Shown: positions 11,028 to 20,545 of the stretch, one piece after another
Position numbering within the stretch: the first letter of the stretch is position 1
Layout: every line of letters begins with the position of its first letter
Source of the DNA: Marsupella aquatica
Lineage: Eukaryota > Marchantiophyta
DNA length: 64,000 bases
NCBI GenBank assembly: GCA_973895155.1
Contig: OZ316899.1
Span: 15,810,001 to 15,874,000, forward strand
Reading direction: 5' to 3'
The notes under the pieces: generated by a model
What the model was told of the DNA's origin: nothing
What the model saw: the letters and a program-made list of their open reading frames with translations, nothing else
Databases searched by the model: none
Translations under genes and position numbers: made by a program

Positions 11028-11470
11028 GGATCTTGGAGAGGGCAACCAAGATTGACTCTTCAATTGACGGATCTTGGAGAGGCCAACTGAGATGACTATT
11101 CCTGAGATGGATCTTGGAGAGGCCAGCTGAGATGACTCTTCCATTGACAAATCTTGGAGAGGCTAGCCAAGATTGACTCTCCCATCAATGGATCTCAGAG
11201 AGGCCAGCCAAGATGACTATTCTTGAGACGGATCTCGGAGAGGCCAGCCGAGATTTCTCTTCCTGAGATAGATCTCAGAGAGGCCAGCCAAGATGACTAT
11301 TCTTGAGACGGATCTCGGAGAGGCCAGCCGAGATTTCTCTTCCTGAGATAGATCTTGGAGAGGCTAGCAGAGATTGACTCTTCCTGAGACGGATCTTGGA
11401 GAGGCCAGCCAAGATGACTCTTCTTGAGACGGATCTCAAAGAGGTCAGCCAGGTGCTCGACAATGTCAAT
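11028..11470. repeat. Minisatellite, about 11 units of 40-41 bp
   Basis: The motif GATCT(T/C)GGAGAGGCCAGC recurs at about 11,028, 11,069, 11,109, 11,149, 11,190, 11,230, 11,270, 11,310, 11,350, 11,391 and 11,431. Units 11,190-11,269 and 11,270-11,349 are nearly identical as an 80-bp pair, indicating a higher-order duplication. Related words (TCTTGGCGAGGC) continue sparsely to 11.6 kb and reappear near 13.4-13.6 kb. Confidence 0.85.
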
Positions 11471-11592
11471 CGCAAATGGACTTGTCATTGCATGTAGAGG
11501 AATGAATCTTGGCGAGGTCCGCCAGCATGCATCTCAAGTTAGGACTTGCCCTCGCTTGTAGAGGAGGCCAGATGCTATGAATGTCAACAAGG

Positions 11593-12834
11593 TCAGCTGA
11601 CATGCACACATCTTGGCGAGGCCGTTGACTTGTATCTCTCTATTGTCAACCATTGCGATGAGCAAGCAGATATGAAATGAACAATGTCAAACGCCAAAAA
11701 ACTTACATGTTGTTGGGAGTACTGCCGGCTTTTTCTTGTTGTGCTTTTCTGGATTGGCTTTTGAACGGACCACCAATACCTCTTCCTCCTCCGGGGAGAG
11801 CACTCCAACCAATTTTGCCAGTTGGTCTTGTGCACAAGTTCCAAAGTGCGGATAGGATTCAGTCCCAAACACCATCCGTCTGCAGTTCTCACCCGCCTTG
11901 AATATTGTCCCAAACTATGCATTGAAAGTGAGGATAGTTGCCCCTGGCTATGTTGTATATTTGATGATACATTGGAGCGTTGTTGGCAACAATGTGCCCG
12001 CAAAAGGATTGTTAACCTGATTCTTTGTGGGTGTATAGTTTGTTAGCCCATTCCTGCTCTTCATATTGAGCTCTAATTGTAAGACATTTGAGGACTAATT
12101 GGTGCCACATCGTCCTTTGGGCATAGCTCTACAATAGACTTAAACCCCCACAGGTCTAGCTTGAGATATTTGCTCTGGATTGGCCAAACACATTTAGAGG
12201 TCAGACTTCCTCAGTTGAGGACAATAAGTCATTGGAATAAAAATGAATGAAGAAGTAGGTAATTGATGGGACTTACTTGCTTCCCAGTCCTACCGTCGTA
12301 GGTGGGTGTGATGTTCCAAATAAAGAAGCTTTCTCTCAACCCCTAGTTGGTATTCTTGTAAACTAATGCATCATAAATGCAAGTTGAGTGCCAAAGAAAA
12401 CCATTGTGCACTATGGCAAACAGTCCCTTGGAATCAAGGAGATCTCAAGCAAACTCTTGAACCCGATTCAAATTGTCCTCCCGGGACAAATTCCACAATG
12501 GGATGGACTTATCCTTGACCACACGCGTGTCCGTTCCCATATGTATCAGAATTAAATCTACACCAGTCTTGACTTGCTTCCCCCCTTTTCTCCAGGCATT
12601 TTGACGCAAACCTTCTCGCAATAGCTTTGTACACCATGAGATCAATTGACTAACTGCAGGGGGTTTGGTACCTTCTTCAACCGCATCAAAAAAAGTTGTA
12701 AATAGGTTTAGAGACCACCTAAAATACATATGTTTGCTATAGGAAGACATGGCATCGGTGTCAAAATGCCTTACACCTTCCACTTGTGTATTATCCTCTT
12801 CTCCAAGGGCCTCTTGATCCTCCTCATTTTCCAA
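11593..12834 (-). pseudogene. C-terminal part of a ParB/methyltransferase-like gene: methyltransferase-like region
   Basis: On the minus strand 12,834-12,445 is open (MENEEDQEALGEEDN at the start, then VDLILIHMGTDTRVV) and, past a stop, continues LLDSKGLFAIVHNGFLW. Near 11,930-11,830 one frame reads PGATILTF, a stop, then GTIFKAGENCRRMVFGTES. The latter matches in spacing RGATIFDFFSGGS and KSAFELGRECFVYSDS in the gene at 56.7 kb. Both resemble the F-x-G-x-G region and the following alpha/beta step of bacterial N6/N4 DNA methyltransferases. The catalytic DPPY-type motif is not recognisable, and stops and frameshifts make it a pseudogene. Confidence 0.6.
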
Positions 12835-13005
12835 TGTGGGGTCAGGTTAGATGGTTGTGGGTGGAACCTCTCCAGTGCCGGGTGGGGGAGGCAATATAGT
12901 GGGGGTAGGAAGAGGAGGAAATTCCTTGTCACGTGCTTTGCTTGGACTCCCTTTGGGAGCTCTGGGTTGCCTAGTTTGCTTTCTTTTTATGGCCTTTTTG
13001 TTTTG

Positions 13006-14400
13006 CTATGACAGTAATGGTGATCGGTAAGGTGCACGAGAGATATCAGACAAGCGCCCTTTGTCCCCGGATTGTCCTTTGTCCTCTTCCTCTTGCTCCC
13101 TCTTCCTCTTGCTCCTCTTCCTCTCGCTCACCCACATCATCCTCACCTTGTTGCTTCTCAGCCAGTTCATCTTGTACTTCACGAGCCTCATGCAAAGGCA
13201 AGTCAGATTCTTGTAGTGGAGCCTCATTCAGATCCATCTTGACTATTGGCTGTGTACCCTTGTGCCCTAGACCCTCCTCAACCCCTGGACCCTGCTCAAC
13301 CCCTGGACCGTCCTCAACTGCTGCCTTTGTAGCCGGCTCTACACCCTTGCTCTTGACAGAACCAGGTTCCGTTTGGATCTATGCATAACCTGCATAGGAT
13401 GCAAATTGATGAGCTTCATTGTGGCCTGCATCTCGGTGAGCCTCGCCAAGATTGGGTTCATTATATGCAAGCAACTTATTACTCAACTAATACTTCATCT
13501 TGGCGAGCCTCACCGACATTTGGACTGGACCGGACACTTAATCTTGGCGAGCCTTGCTGACATGTGGAGGGGTTTGGATTTCAAAGACGTTCTATGTCAT
13601 CCACCCTCACCGAGATGAGACCCTCATTCCCTTTTGTGTTATGGCAGCGACCCCAGCCAAGGTTAATTCTAATGTAAGCCACCACCTAATGCAAAAGGAA
13701 TTGAGTGATACTTGATGGGGTCTTTGTTGGAGTGCTTATAGAATCTGGCAGACTGGCCTCAGCTGATTGTTCCTTGTTGACCTTCTTCTCACCTCCTTCC
13801 TTTTGGGCCTTTTTCCCATCATAGGCTGGGTCCATTGGGATTATGGCCTCCAGCGCTATTGCCTAGGGCACAGAGTCCAACAATTGTTGCAGCCTGGATA
13901 TGTCGTAGTAATTTTTAGGCTCTTGTTGGTCCTTCAGCTTCATTGCACACTCCTTCTCAATGTCATCAATAAAAGTATTTTAGTCACGGTACTCCATATA
14001 CCATGGGTAGTTTTGACGTTCCCAATTGTAGACTACTCTGCCATTAGGAATCTGGCCATCACATGGATACATGCTAAGGCTTTATTTCGGCTCCATCCAA
14101 GATGTGAGTGCCCATGGCAGCTCTTTCAATACGGATTTGTTCATGTTCTCCTGATGGATCAGAAATCTTTTCACACACCTCTTTATCACTTTTTCACATT
14201 TCTTTTAACAGGACCGTGGCCTTTTGTCAATCCAAATTCCCCCGCCTAGTTTTAGTGATTTCTCTTGCACATAAGCAGCTTTCAATAGCTTTACTCTGCA
14301 CTTTGCAGTTACCCAAACCCCAGCAAACAAGCGGACCCTATCCAAGTCAACCTGTACATTCATCACACCCTGCTTGGCGTCCTTTGACAACTTGTGATAC
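13006..14400 (-). pseudogene. Middle part of the broken ParB/methyltransferase-like gene, acidic linker
   Basis: Pieces of coding sequence separated by stops can be followed on the minus strand: YPCDGQIPNGRVVYNWE near 14.0 kb, KECAMKLKDQQEPKNYYD near 13.93 kb, a repeated GPGVEQGPGVEEG around 13.3 kb and a Glu-rich run (EREEEEQEEEGARGRGQ) at 13.05-13.15 kb. This is consistent with a linker between the ParB and methyltransferase-like parts, with introns or decay between blocks. Exact exon limits cannot be drawn. Confidence 0.4.
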
Positions 14401-14640
14401 AGCTACCAACATACCAGCATGAACTGCTCTCCATTGGCCGGCTTTACGCAGGCTGCAAGCTTGGGGAACTTGTTGTCCCAGGACTTGCATGCAACATAAT
14501 CATTGCCTGTGTCTCCTCCTCAGTTCTCTTCACACTCCATGGGTGCCCATGAGTTGCATCTTGTGCCATCTAATTGGAGATATTCATTTGTCCCGCTTCA
14601 ATGTTTGACCAAGACATGATGTACACAATGGCTTCTTTTG

Positions 14641-15470
14641 TCATATTCTTTGAGTACCAAGTCTTCCCATGACTTGATTTTGGGCCTTCAAGAAAGCCTC
14701 CATTGTCTCCTTTGACATAAGCAGACTATACTCCTCCAATGGAGTGTTCAATAGCTTTGCAACCCAATCAGAGTCATTAAACCAGAACGTCTTCACGATA
14801 GTCGCACTCATCCTGGAAATGACAAACAATACTCTTAGGTCTAACATTGAAGAGCCTTTTCATAACGTTTGGCAATATCAGAGAGGCTCTCCGAGATGGC
14901 ACACAAGGTTTACACAAATGGGTAATCACATTTTGCAAAAAGACGCGAATGAGAGTACTTACAAGTTGAGAGCGTGCATTGCTTGCTCAACCTTCTTGAA
15001 TTTGTCCTTCCCAGTATTCAAAAGACAGAATTTGATGCACATATGGTATTGCAATTGATCCGGATACTCAGAAGCAACTACGGACCAGGTTGTGTATCTA
15101 TGGTTTCCATCAAAAACCCAAAACATCTTGTCCTTAAGGACTTTGAACTCCTCTGATGCATTGCACTCTTGCTCAAACTATTCATTGAGCTTAGTCCATA
15201 GAGGGTCCCAAAATGGCTTGAAGTCTCTCACTATCTGTGTTTCCCTGGTTTCATTGAACTCAGTGATGTGGAACTCGCTAAGCTTTACAACGTAACCGCT
15301 CTCTTTGAATCCTTTCTTTAATTTTGCAATAGACTCATCTTGAAGATTTCTGACTGCCTCTGTGATGCCTAGCCAGGAATCACTAGGCCGCATAAAAGGT
15401 AAAACCAGGTGGTATACAATAAACCATTGGTATAAGGAGGAAAAAACAAGAAAACATAAACAATTAAGGG
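14641..15470 (-). pseudogene. ParB-like domain of the broken ParB/methyltransferase-like gene
   Basis: Minus-strand translation gives SDSWLGITEAVRNLQDESI and FKESGYVVKLSEFHITEF, the helix-plus-strand start typical of ParB/Srx folds. Across one in-frame stop it continues to MFWVFDGNHRYTTWSVVASE (15,140-15,080). The VFDGNHR box is the hallmark nucleotide-binding motif of ParB/Spo0J-like proteins (usually DGxHR). The equivalent in the 54.8-kb gene is FFAISGQHSALAAQR. Downstream, TFWFNDSDWVAKLLNTPL and ETMEAFLKAQNQVM (14,847-14,641) belong to the same protein. The gene is antisense to the window and decayed. Confidence 0.65.
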
Positions 15471-15637
15471 TACACATGCAACCCAAGCCAAGGCCAGAAG
15501 TAAAAGGCGTAACGGCCACTAAGGGGCACGCTAAGTATCAGCGGCTATAGGTAATCAATAACCAAGACAAGCAGCGGCAGGCTAGAGGGGGGGGTAAGGG
15601 AGGTTCACCACGAGTGACGGCTCACATTCGCACATAG

Positions 15638-18600
15638 ATTGAGAAGATTACGAGCATAAGCCAACGACTGTCAGCCGCGAAGGTGAACACGGTGGGCATA
15701 ACCAGATACCAAGCAACAACAAAGGAGGGAATGAGCAACATCAATCAAGCGGCACATTTCTAGGGATGCCTGTTCGAACGGGCAAGTGAGTACATTGGGA
15801 CCTACGAGGAGGAAGAGTCAAAAAGAGCAGCCCGCAAACAATAAGAGCTTTCTTGGCTGTGGGAATTGCAGAAGTCGACCTTCTTAGGAGGAGAGCTCAT
15901 CAAGGCTGAGTTCTTGTGGACACCTACTGCCGATGAGCTCAACAATCTTCTAATTTGAGAGAACAAAATCATCGGCATTTGGCGGGCCATCAACAACTGC
16001 AACAACAAACACTGGGACCTAAAGGGTTGTACAGAGGCATGGACAAAAGCAACAGTGTTGGGGGAGTTGTCAGGAGCGGCCGAAAGGAAAAGGAAGATGG
16101 CCAACAACAAAGAAATCACACCGGCCAAAAGGACAAGGTTGGCAGCATCAAGAAGGCCGGCCCAGCCCAGCAAGGGAGGCATAGGGAGGAGGAAGCCGAG
16201 GAACAAGAGGTCAACCCAGTCAATGCCACTCCTACCAGAGATGACACATGGAAGGGTTGGGCGACAATAATACCACAAGCAGTGCAACTACATTTTTCAC
16301 GAGAGGAGGATGCATGCTTTACAGCCACGCAGACCAAAAAATATCAAGGCTTCATGGTCGGATCGGGCTTGGAAACCTTTGTTAGATTGCCGTGGCTAAA
16401 GCTGAAGGTGCCAGAATCAGACTTGCTGGAATTTGTGGGATCATGGGACCACAAGTCCAGCTCAACCAAGATCTACAAAAGGGACTTCTATCTCACTCCC
16501 AAGGTGATAGCTGAAGTATTTGGCTTGCCAATGGGCAACAAGACCAAGGTAGACACTCGGAAGAACTTGTCGGACAAGGAGTTTAGATTGTTCCTTGGGC
16601 CATCAACGAAGAATGGCTTCTTCCAAAACACCTGCACCAACCTGCACATTGGAGAAATGATTGATTTCTTGTGGGTAACAATGCATTGCAACTTGCCGAG
16701 ACCAAAGATCGGCAAGGCACAGGTTTACCTGGTAGAGAGGCCAGACCCAAGTCGGGACTACAACGGGTACCTCCTCAACCAATTGAAGAAAATATTGAGG
16801 GAGGAACAGCAAGTGATAAGCCAGGGGAGCATGTCTTGGCTTGGTTATCATATGCCGCTATTGTGCCGGTATGCCCAAAGTCAGATCTTTGCGCCAATAC
16901 TCCCCCTGCAGGCAAGGGCGCCGGATGAGGCGTCGGAGCCGAGGCCTGCAGCAAGGAAGCCCAAACCACCCGGCAGCCCCACAATAGCATAGATCTTTAG
17001 GCCAACGCCGGGAGCCATGCCGATGCAGCAACCAGCTATGCAGAGCCTCTTGCACATGCTGTAGAAGGAGAAGACGGCAATCGTAGCAGAGGCACCAGCC
17101 CAGGGCATGGTTGGGGTGGGAAGCATTGGAAGACCCACCAGAGCAGATTTGTTTGTCAGGGCTGCAGAGAGAAGGAGGCTGGAAGACGAGCTGGGGGTGC
17201 GGACGTCCGTGGGGGCCTCAAGACCAGAACCAGAAGGACAAGGGCCCAGGGTTCCTAGTCATGATGAGGAGAGAAGAAGGCAGGTGTGCAAGTCGGAGGA
17301 GAGAATCACACACCTGCACAGTTGCCGGCAAGATGCCGCACTCGCGGATAGCCCCCAAGGGGATCCGCAGGCACTGGTAATCCAGGCCGGAAGGGAGAGC
17401 GTGGAGGACTACCACAAGGAGGACTTTGGCTATGGGTCATATTGTTTGGTACCAGGGTGTGGACCTATGGCCGTTTCATCCCCACCCTTCCAAGAGTGGT
17501 GCGTGGGGACCCACAACAACAGAGAAGGTTGGAGTCTCCCCCACCAGACGTTCCTCCTCCAAATTACGATGGGAGAAAACAAGCCGACGAGGAGCAACAG
17601 GAGAGACTCCGAGATTTGGAGAGGGCAACCCTAGCCAAGGAGAAGGATTTGCCAAGCGGAGGATGGCCAGAGGACATTTGGCGGCTTGCAGAGGACCAAG
17701 CCGGGCCCTTGCCCACGTTTGACAAGATTTGGATGGCGGCATGGGAACAAAGGCCGCGTTGGGAGATGCTGGCATCTCCTAACTACTCCACCTATGCAGG
17801 TTCCAAAGCCCTGGAGTATGGGAGGATGTGCGGACTACTTGCCCTCAACATCTTTGGGGAAGAGTTGGAGACGGAGCCTTTTGTCTACAGATGTTGGAGA
17901 GAAGCCGGTTGGAGGAAGCACTAGCCTTGGAGAGGATGAAGAAGGAGGAAGTCATCCGACGGCTTAGAGAGAAGGAAGTTGAGGCTGGAGATTTAAAGGG
18001 GCCAAGCAAGCCCAGGACAAGCTGCGGGTTAGAAAGCATGAGATAAGCATCATGCAGGGGCAACTGGCCTAGACCTAGGGGGATTTGGCCGAGGCCCTTA
18101 AGGAGAAGGAGAAGTGGAAGCAAGAGCTTAAAAATGCAGAAGCATCTCACCTCATGGTCATCAACAAAGCCATGGCCGAGGCGCAGAGGAAGGATCGGGC
18201 ACTGAAGGAGGAGATCAAAGAATTCCGGACGACCCTCCATAAAAAAGATGACTTAGATGAGGGCTACAGGAGCGTCGACAAGCTAAAGGAGGACCTCAAA
18301 ACCCTATCGGCCAATTGTCAAGCCAAACTGCATAAGAAGGATGACATGCTCGATCAAACCTACGAGAAGATGAATAAGATAGAGTTTGATGTCATCTAGG
18401 AGCTCAATGCAGAGCTCAAAGCAAACCAGGAGGAGAGGGCGGCCTTATGGAAGGAGTTGGATGAAAGCCTGAAGGAGTTGGAGGAAGATTGCGGGGATTT
18501 GGATGAGACCCTAGAAGAGTTGGAGGACACCACACAGAAATTAGAGAACATGCAGAGGCGGGCAGACAACCAAACGGATCAGCTGAAGAAACTGTCCGAG

Positions 18601-18780
18601 GAGTTAAATCGGTAGGCAGCAGCAAGTGAACCCCCGATGGTGGCAACGAGGTTGCAGGGTGTGGTCCTAACCGAGTGATAGGCCAAGGTACCCTCACCTT
18701 TGCTGGAAGTAAGTGGCAAGGGGAAGGCACCGGCTCTTTGGGAAGGGAAGGACGAAGAAGCAGCCCTGACACTTAGATTA
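15638..18780 (+). pseudogene. Gag-like coiled-coil ORF, second type, multiply broken
   Basis: The coding frame starts upstream of any usable ATG: from about 15,638 one frame reads SISQRLSAAKVNTVGITRYQ, then EYIGTYEEEESKRAARKQ and FLWTPTADELNNLLI with TAG, TAA and TGA interruptions. It shifts near 16,190 into the long open stretch ending at 16,992, which has FVRLPWLKLKVPESDLLEF and FYLTPKVIAEVFGLPMGN. Further shifted segments follow: a Pro-rich part (ESPPPDVPPPNYDGRK, 17.53 kb) and a coiled coil from 17.9 to 18.6 kb (EKEKWKQELKNAEASHL). The folded-domain, Pro-rich, coiled-coil order matches the 894-3542 ORF, though sequence similarity is low. I infer an extra ORF of a Tat-type Ty3 element; function unknown. 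Confidence 0.55.
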
Positions 18781-19553
18781 GTGGGATTGCGGATCCGCTG
18801 GTAAGAGCAACACTTGTGCTCTTGCCCCGCTGTACATAGGTAGATTCCAATTAGAGGTAGATTTGGCTTACGCAGCAAGGAAATAGGTAGGTGCGTTGCC
18901 AGGATAAATACCTGTGCAAGCGGGGACTTGGGGGGCCTTCTTCATAAGCAAGTTTTTAGTGCACCAGCAAGGCTAGGATCAATTAGTAAAGAGAAGCTCT
19001 TGGTTAGTTATGTAGTGACCCTTGTGTATATTGATGTGTCCTCATGCCTAAGAGATGAATAGAGTTGGCTTTTTGGCTTAGTTTGTAGACCTTGTTTATG
19101 AGAAGTACTCATTGTACGGCAATGGCATGGTATAACTTAGTCAGTAGGAGTCATCTTTCTAGTTGTGTGTCGCATCAACTTGTGTGAAGATTGCCCACAT
19201 CAACTACAGGAGAGAAAGGAAGGTTAGAAGCAGGGAGAGTTGGATGTGTTGAACTGAGAAGGATCCAACCGGCTACCCAAGCCGATTGGGCATCATTCCG
19301 GGGGCAGAATCCAAACATGCCTGAAGGGAGACCAATAGAAGAGAGTAAGGAGAGGCCGAGAATAGGCCGGGTGCATATCTCATGACCCGGTGAAGGATCT
19401 ATCTAGTATATGTGGTTAAAAAGCTAGTAGAGTAGAGTTAGCAGCGTCCCATGCCGACAAGCCGCGGAACCGGCCTTGGTAGGAGCAAAACCGGTGGGAA
19501 TCGGCTTGTTCAAGTCGGGTTCGTGGGTTTAGGGTGTCATGGGATGCACCACA
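18767..19553 (+). repeat. Possible LTR (single copy seen)
   Basis: The interval begins TGACACTTAG right after the coiled-coil ORF and a purine-rich run (GGGAAGGGAAGGACGAAG), ends ...CCACA just before a primer-binding-like sequence, and contains no ORF of note. That is the position expected for an LTR, about 787 bp. No second copy is in the window, so the call is tentative. Confidence 0.4.
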
Positions 19554-19557
19554 TTTT

Positions 19558-19575
19558 TGGCGCTAGATGGAGGGG
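19558..19575 (+). other. Primer-binding-site-like sequence
   Basis: TGGCGCTAGATGGAGGGG follows the putative LTR end by a few bases and precedes gag by about 270 bp. It has the TGGCGCYAG form found at primer-binding sites of Tat-type plant Ty3 elements, from memory of the family; the tRNA was not identified. Confidence 0.45.
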
Positions 19576-19845
19576 CATTTCTTAAGCCGTGAGATATGGA
19601 TCTAGGTAAAGAAGTGTAGGTAATACACGGCTGAACCTACACCTAGAGAAGAACGAGTGATACAACAAGAGAGAGCTCGTTTGCAGCAGATTGCCGGGTG
19701 GCAGGAAACACAGCGACTAAGAGAGCGGAAAATAGAGCCAGTAGCTCCGTGATATAGAGTGGTGTTGAGGAAGAAGAATTAGAAGAGGGGTTGGTTACCT
19801 GCATGGAGTCCATTCAATTCAAGCGCTAGCTACCCAACTGAGAGC

Positions 19846-20545
19846 ATGGGGGAACCAGAGGCACGACCAGGCCAGAGGAGAGGAACCAGGCTAAGTCAAC
19901 AATTGTGCATCCATTACAAGGCATTTCATGGCAGAGGAGATGAGGATCCTGATGAATGGTTGGATGATTTTGAAGGGACCGCTGCAGCAAATGGAGAGTC
20001 AGCCATTAGGATGCAGATCCTGCCCAACTTGTTCAAAGGTGAGGCAAGACCGTGGTACAGAGCACTAGATGTTGAGGAACAAGGTGACTGGGAACTCTTC
20101 AAATCATTGTTTGTCAAGGAGTTTTGACCCATTGGAACCTCAAAATTGGCAGTACTGAAGTTAGGACAACTTTGGTTCAAGGAGAACAAGTCCTTCCGGA
20201 AGTTCTTACAACGCTTCCAAAAGCTGGTAAGACGTACAAAGACCAATGCATCGAAAGGTATGCAACTTCAATGGTTAGTAAATGCGTTACCACAGAAGAT
20301 GAGCTTTGCAATTAGGAAGGAAAACCCTGAGACCTTAGCCAATGCAGTTAGAGATATCCATTTATATATTAATGCAGATATCACCAGCGAGAAGAAATAG
20401 TTCAAATCAGGGAGCTCATCATCTGATGAAGGATTGACCAAGAAGAAGAAAATAAAAATAAAAATTCCAAGAAGCCAAGAAGTGACAACTCAAGCTCGGA
20501 TAGTGAAAGTAGCAAGAGTGAGTCCTCTTCTAGCTCTGAGGAAGA
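19846..20545 (+). pseudogene. Ty3-type gag, N-terminal part, truncated
   Basis: ATG 19846 opens a frame with FHGRGDEDPDEWLDDFEGTA, MQILPNLFKGEARPWYRAL and WELFKSLFVKEF, the retrotrans_gag capsid signature. TGA at 20,125-20,127 or a one-base shift then passes the frame to GQLWFKENKSFRKFLQRFQK and LVNALPQKMSFAIRKENPET, which completes the capsid domain. A Lys run and a Ser/Asp/Glu-rich segment (about 20,410-20,540) follow until homology changes abruptly to the reverse-oriented element at about 20,545. No zinc knuckle or pol follows, so it is truncated. Confidence 0.75.

Noticed and set aside
11028-11470. CRISPR-like regular array
   Set aside because: Units are contiguous and similar along their whole length, with no unique spacers, in plant DNA; it is a minisatellite.
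13006-13237. Separate Glu-rich acidic gene near 13.1 kb
   Set aside because: It is low-complexity and lies between homologous parts of the ParB/methyltransferase-like pseudogene; better seen as its linker.
15955-16992. ATG 15,955 as the true start of the coiled-coil ORF
   Set aside because: Coherent coding sequence continues upstream in another frame (FLWTPTADELNNLLI at about 15.9 kb), so this ATG is made by a frameshift and stop.
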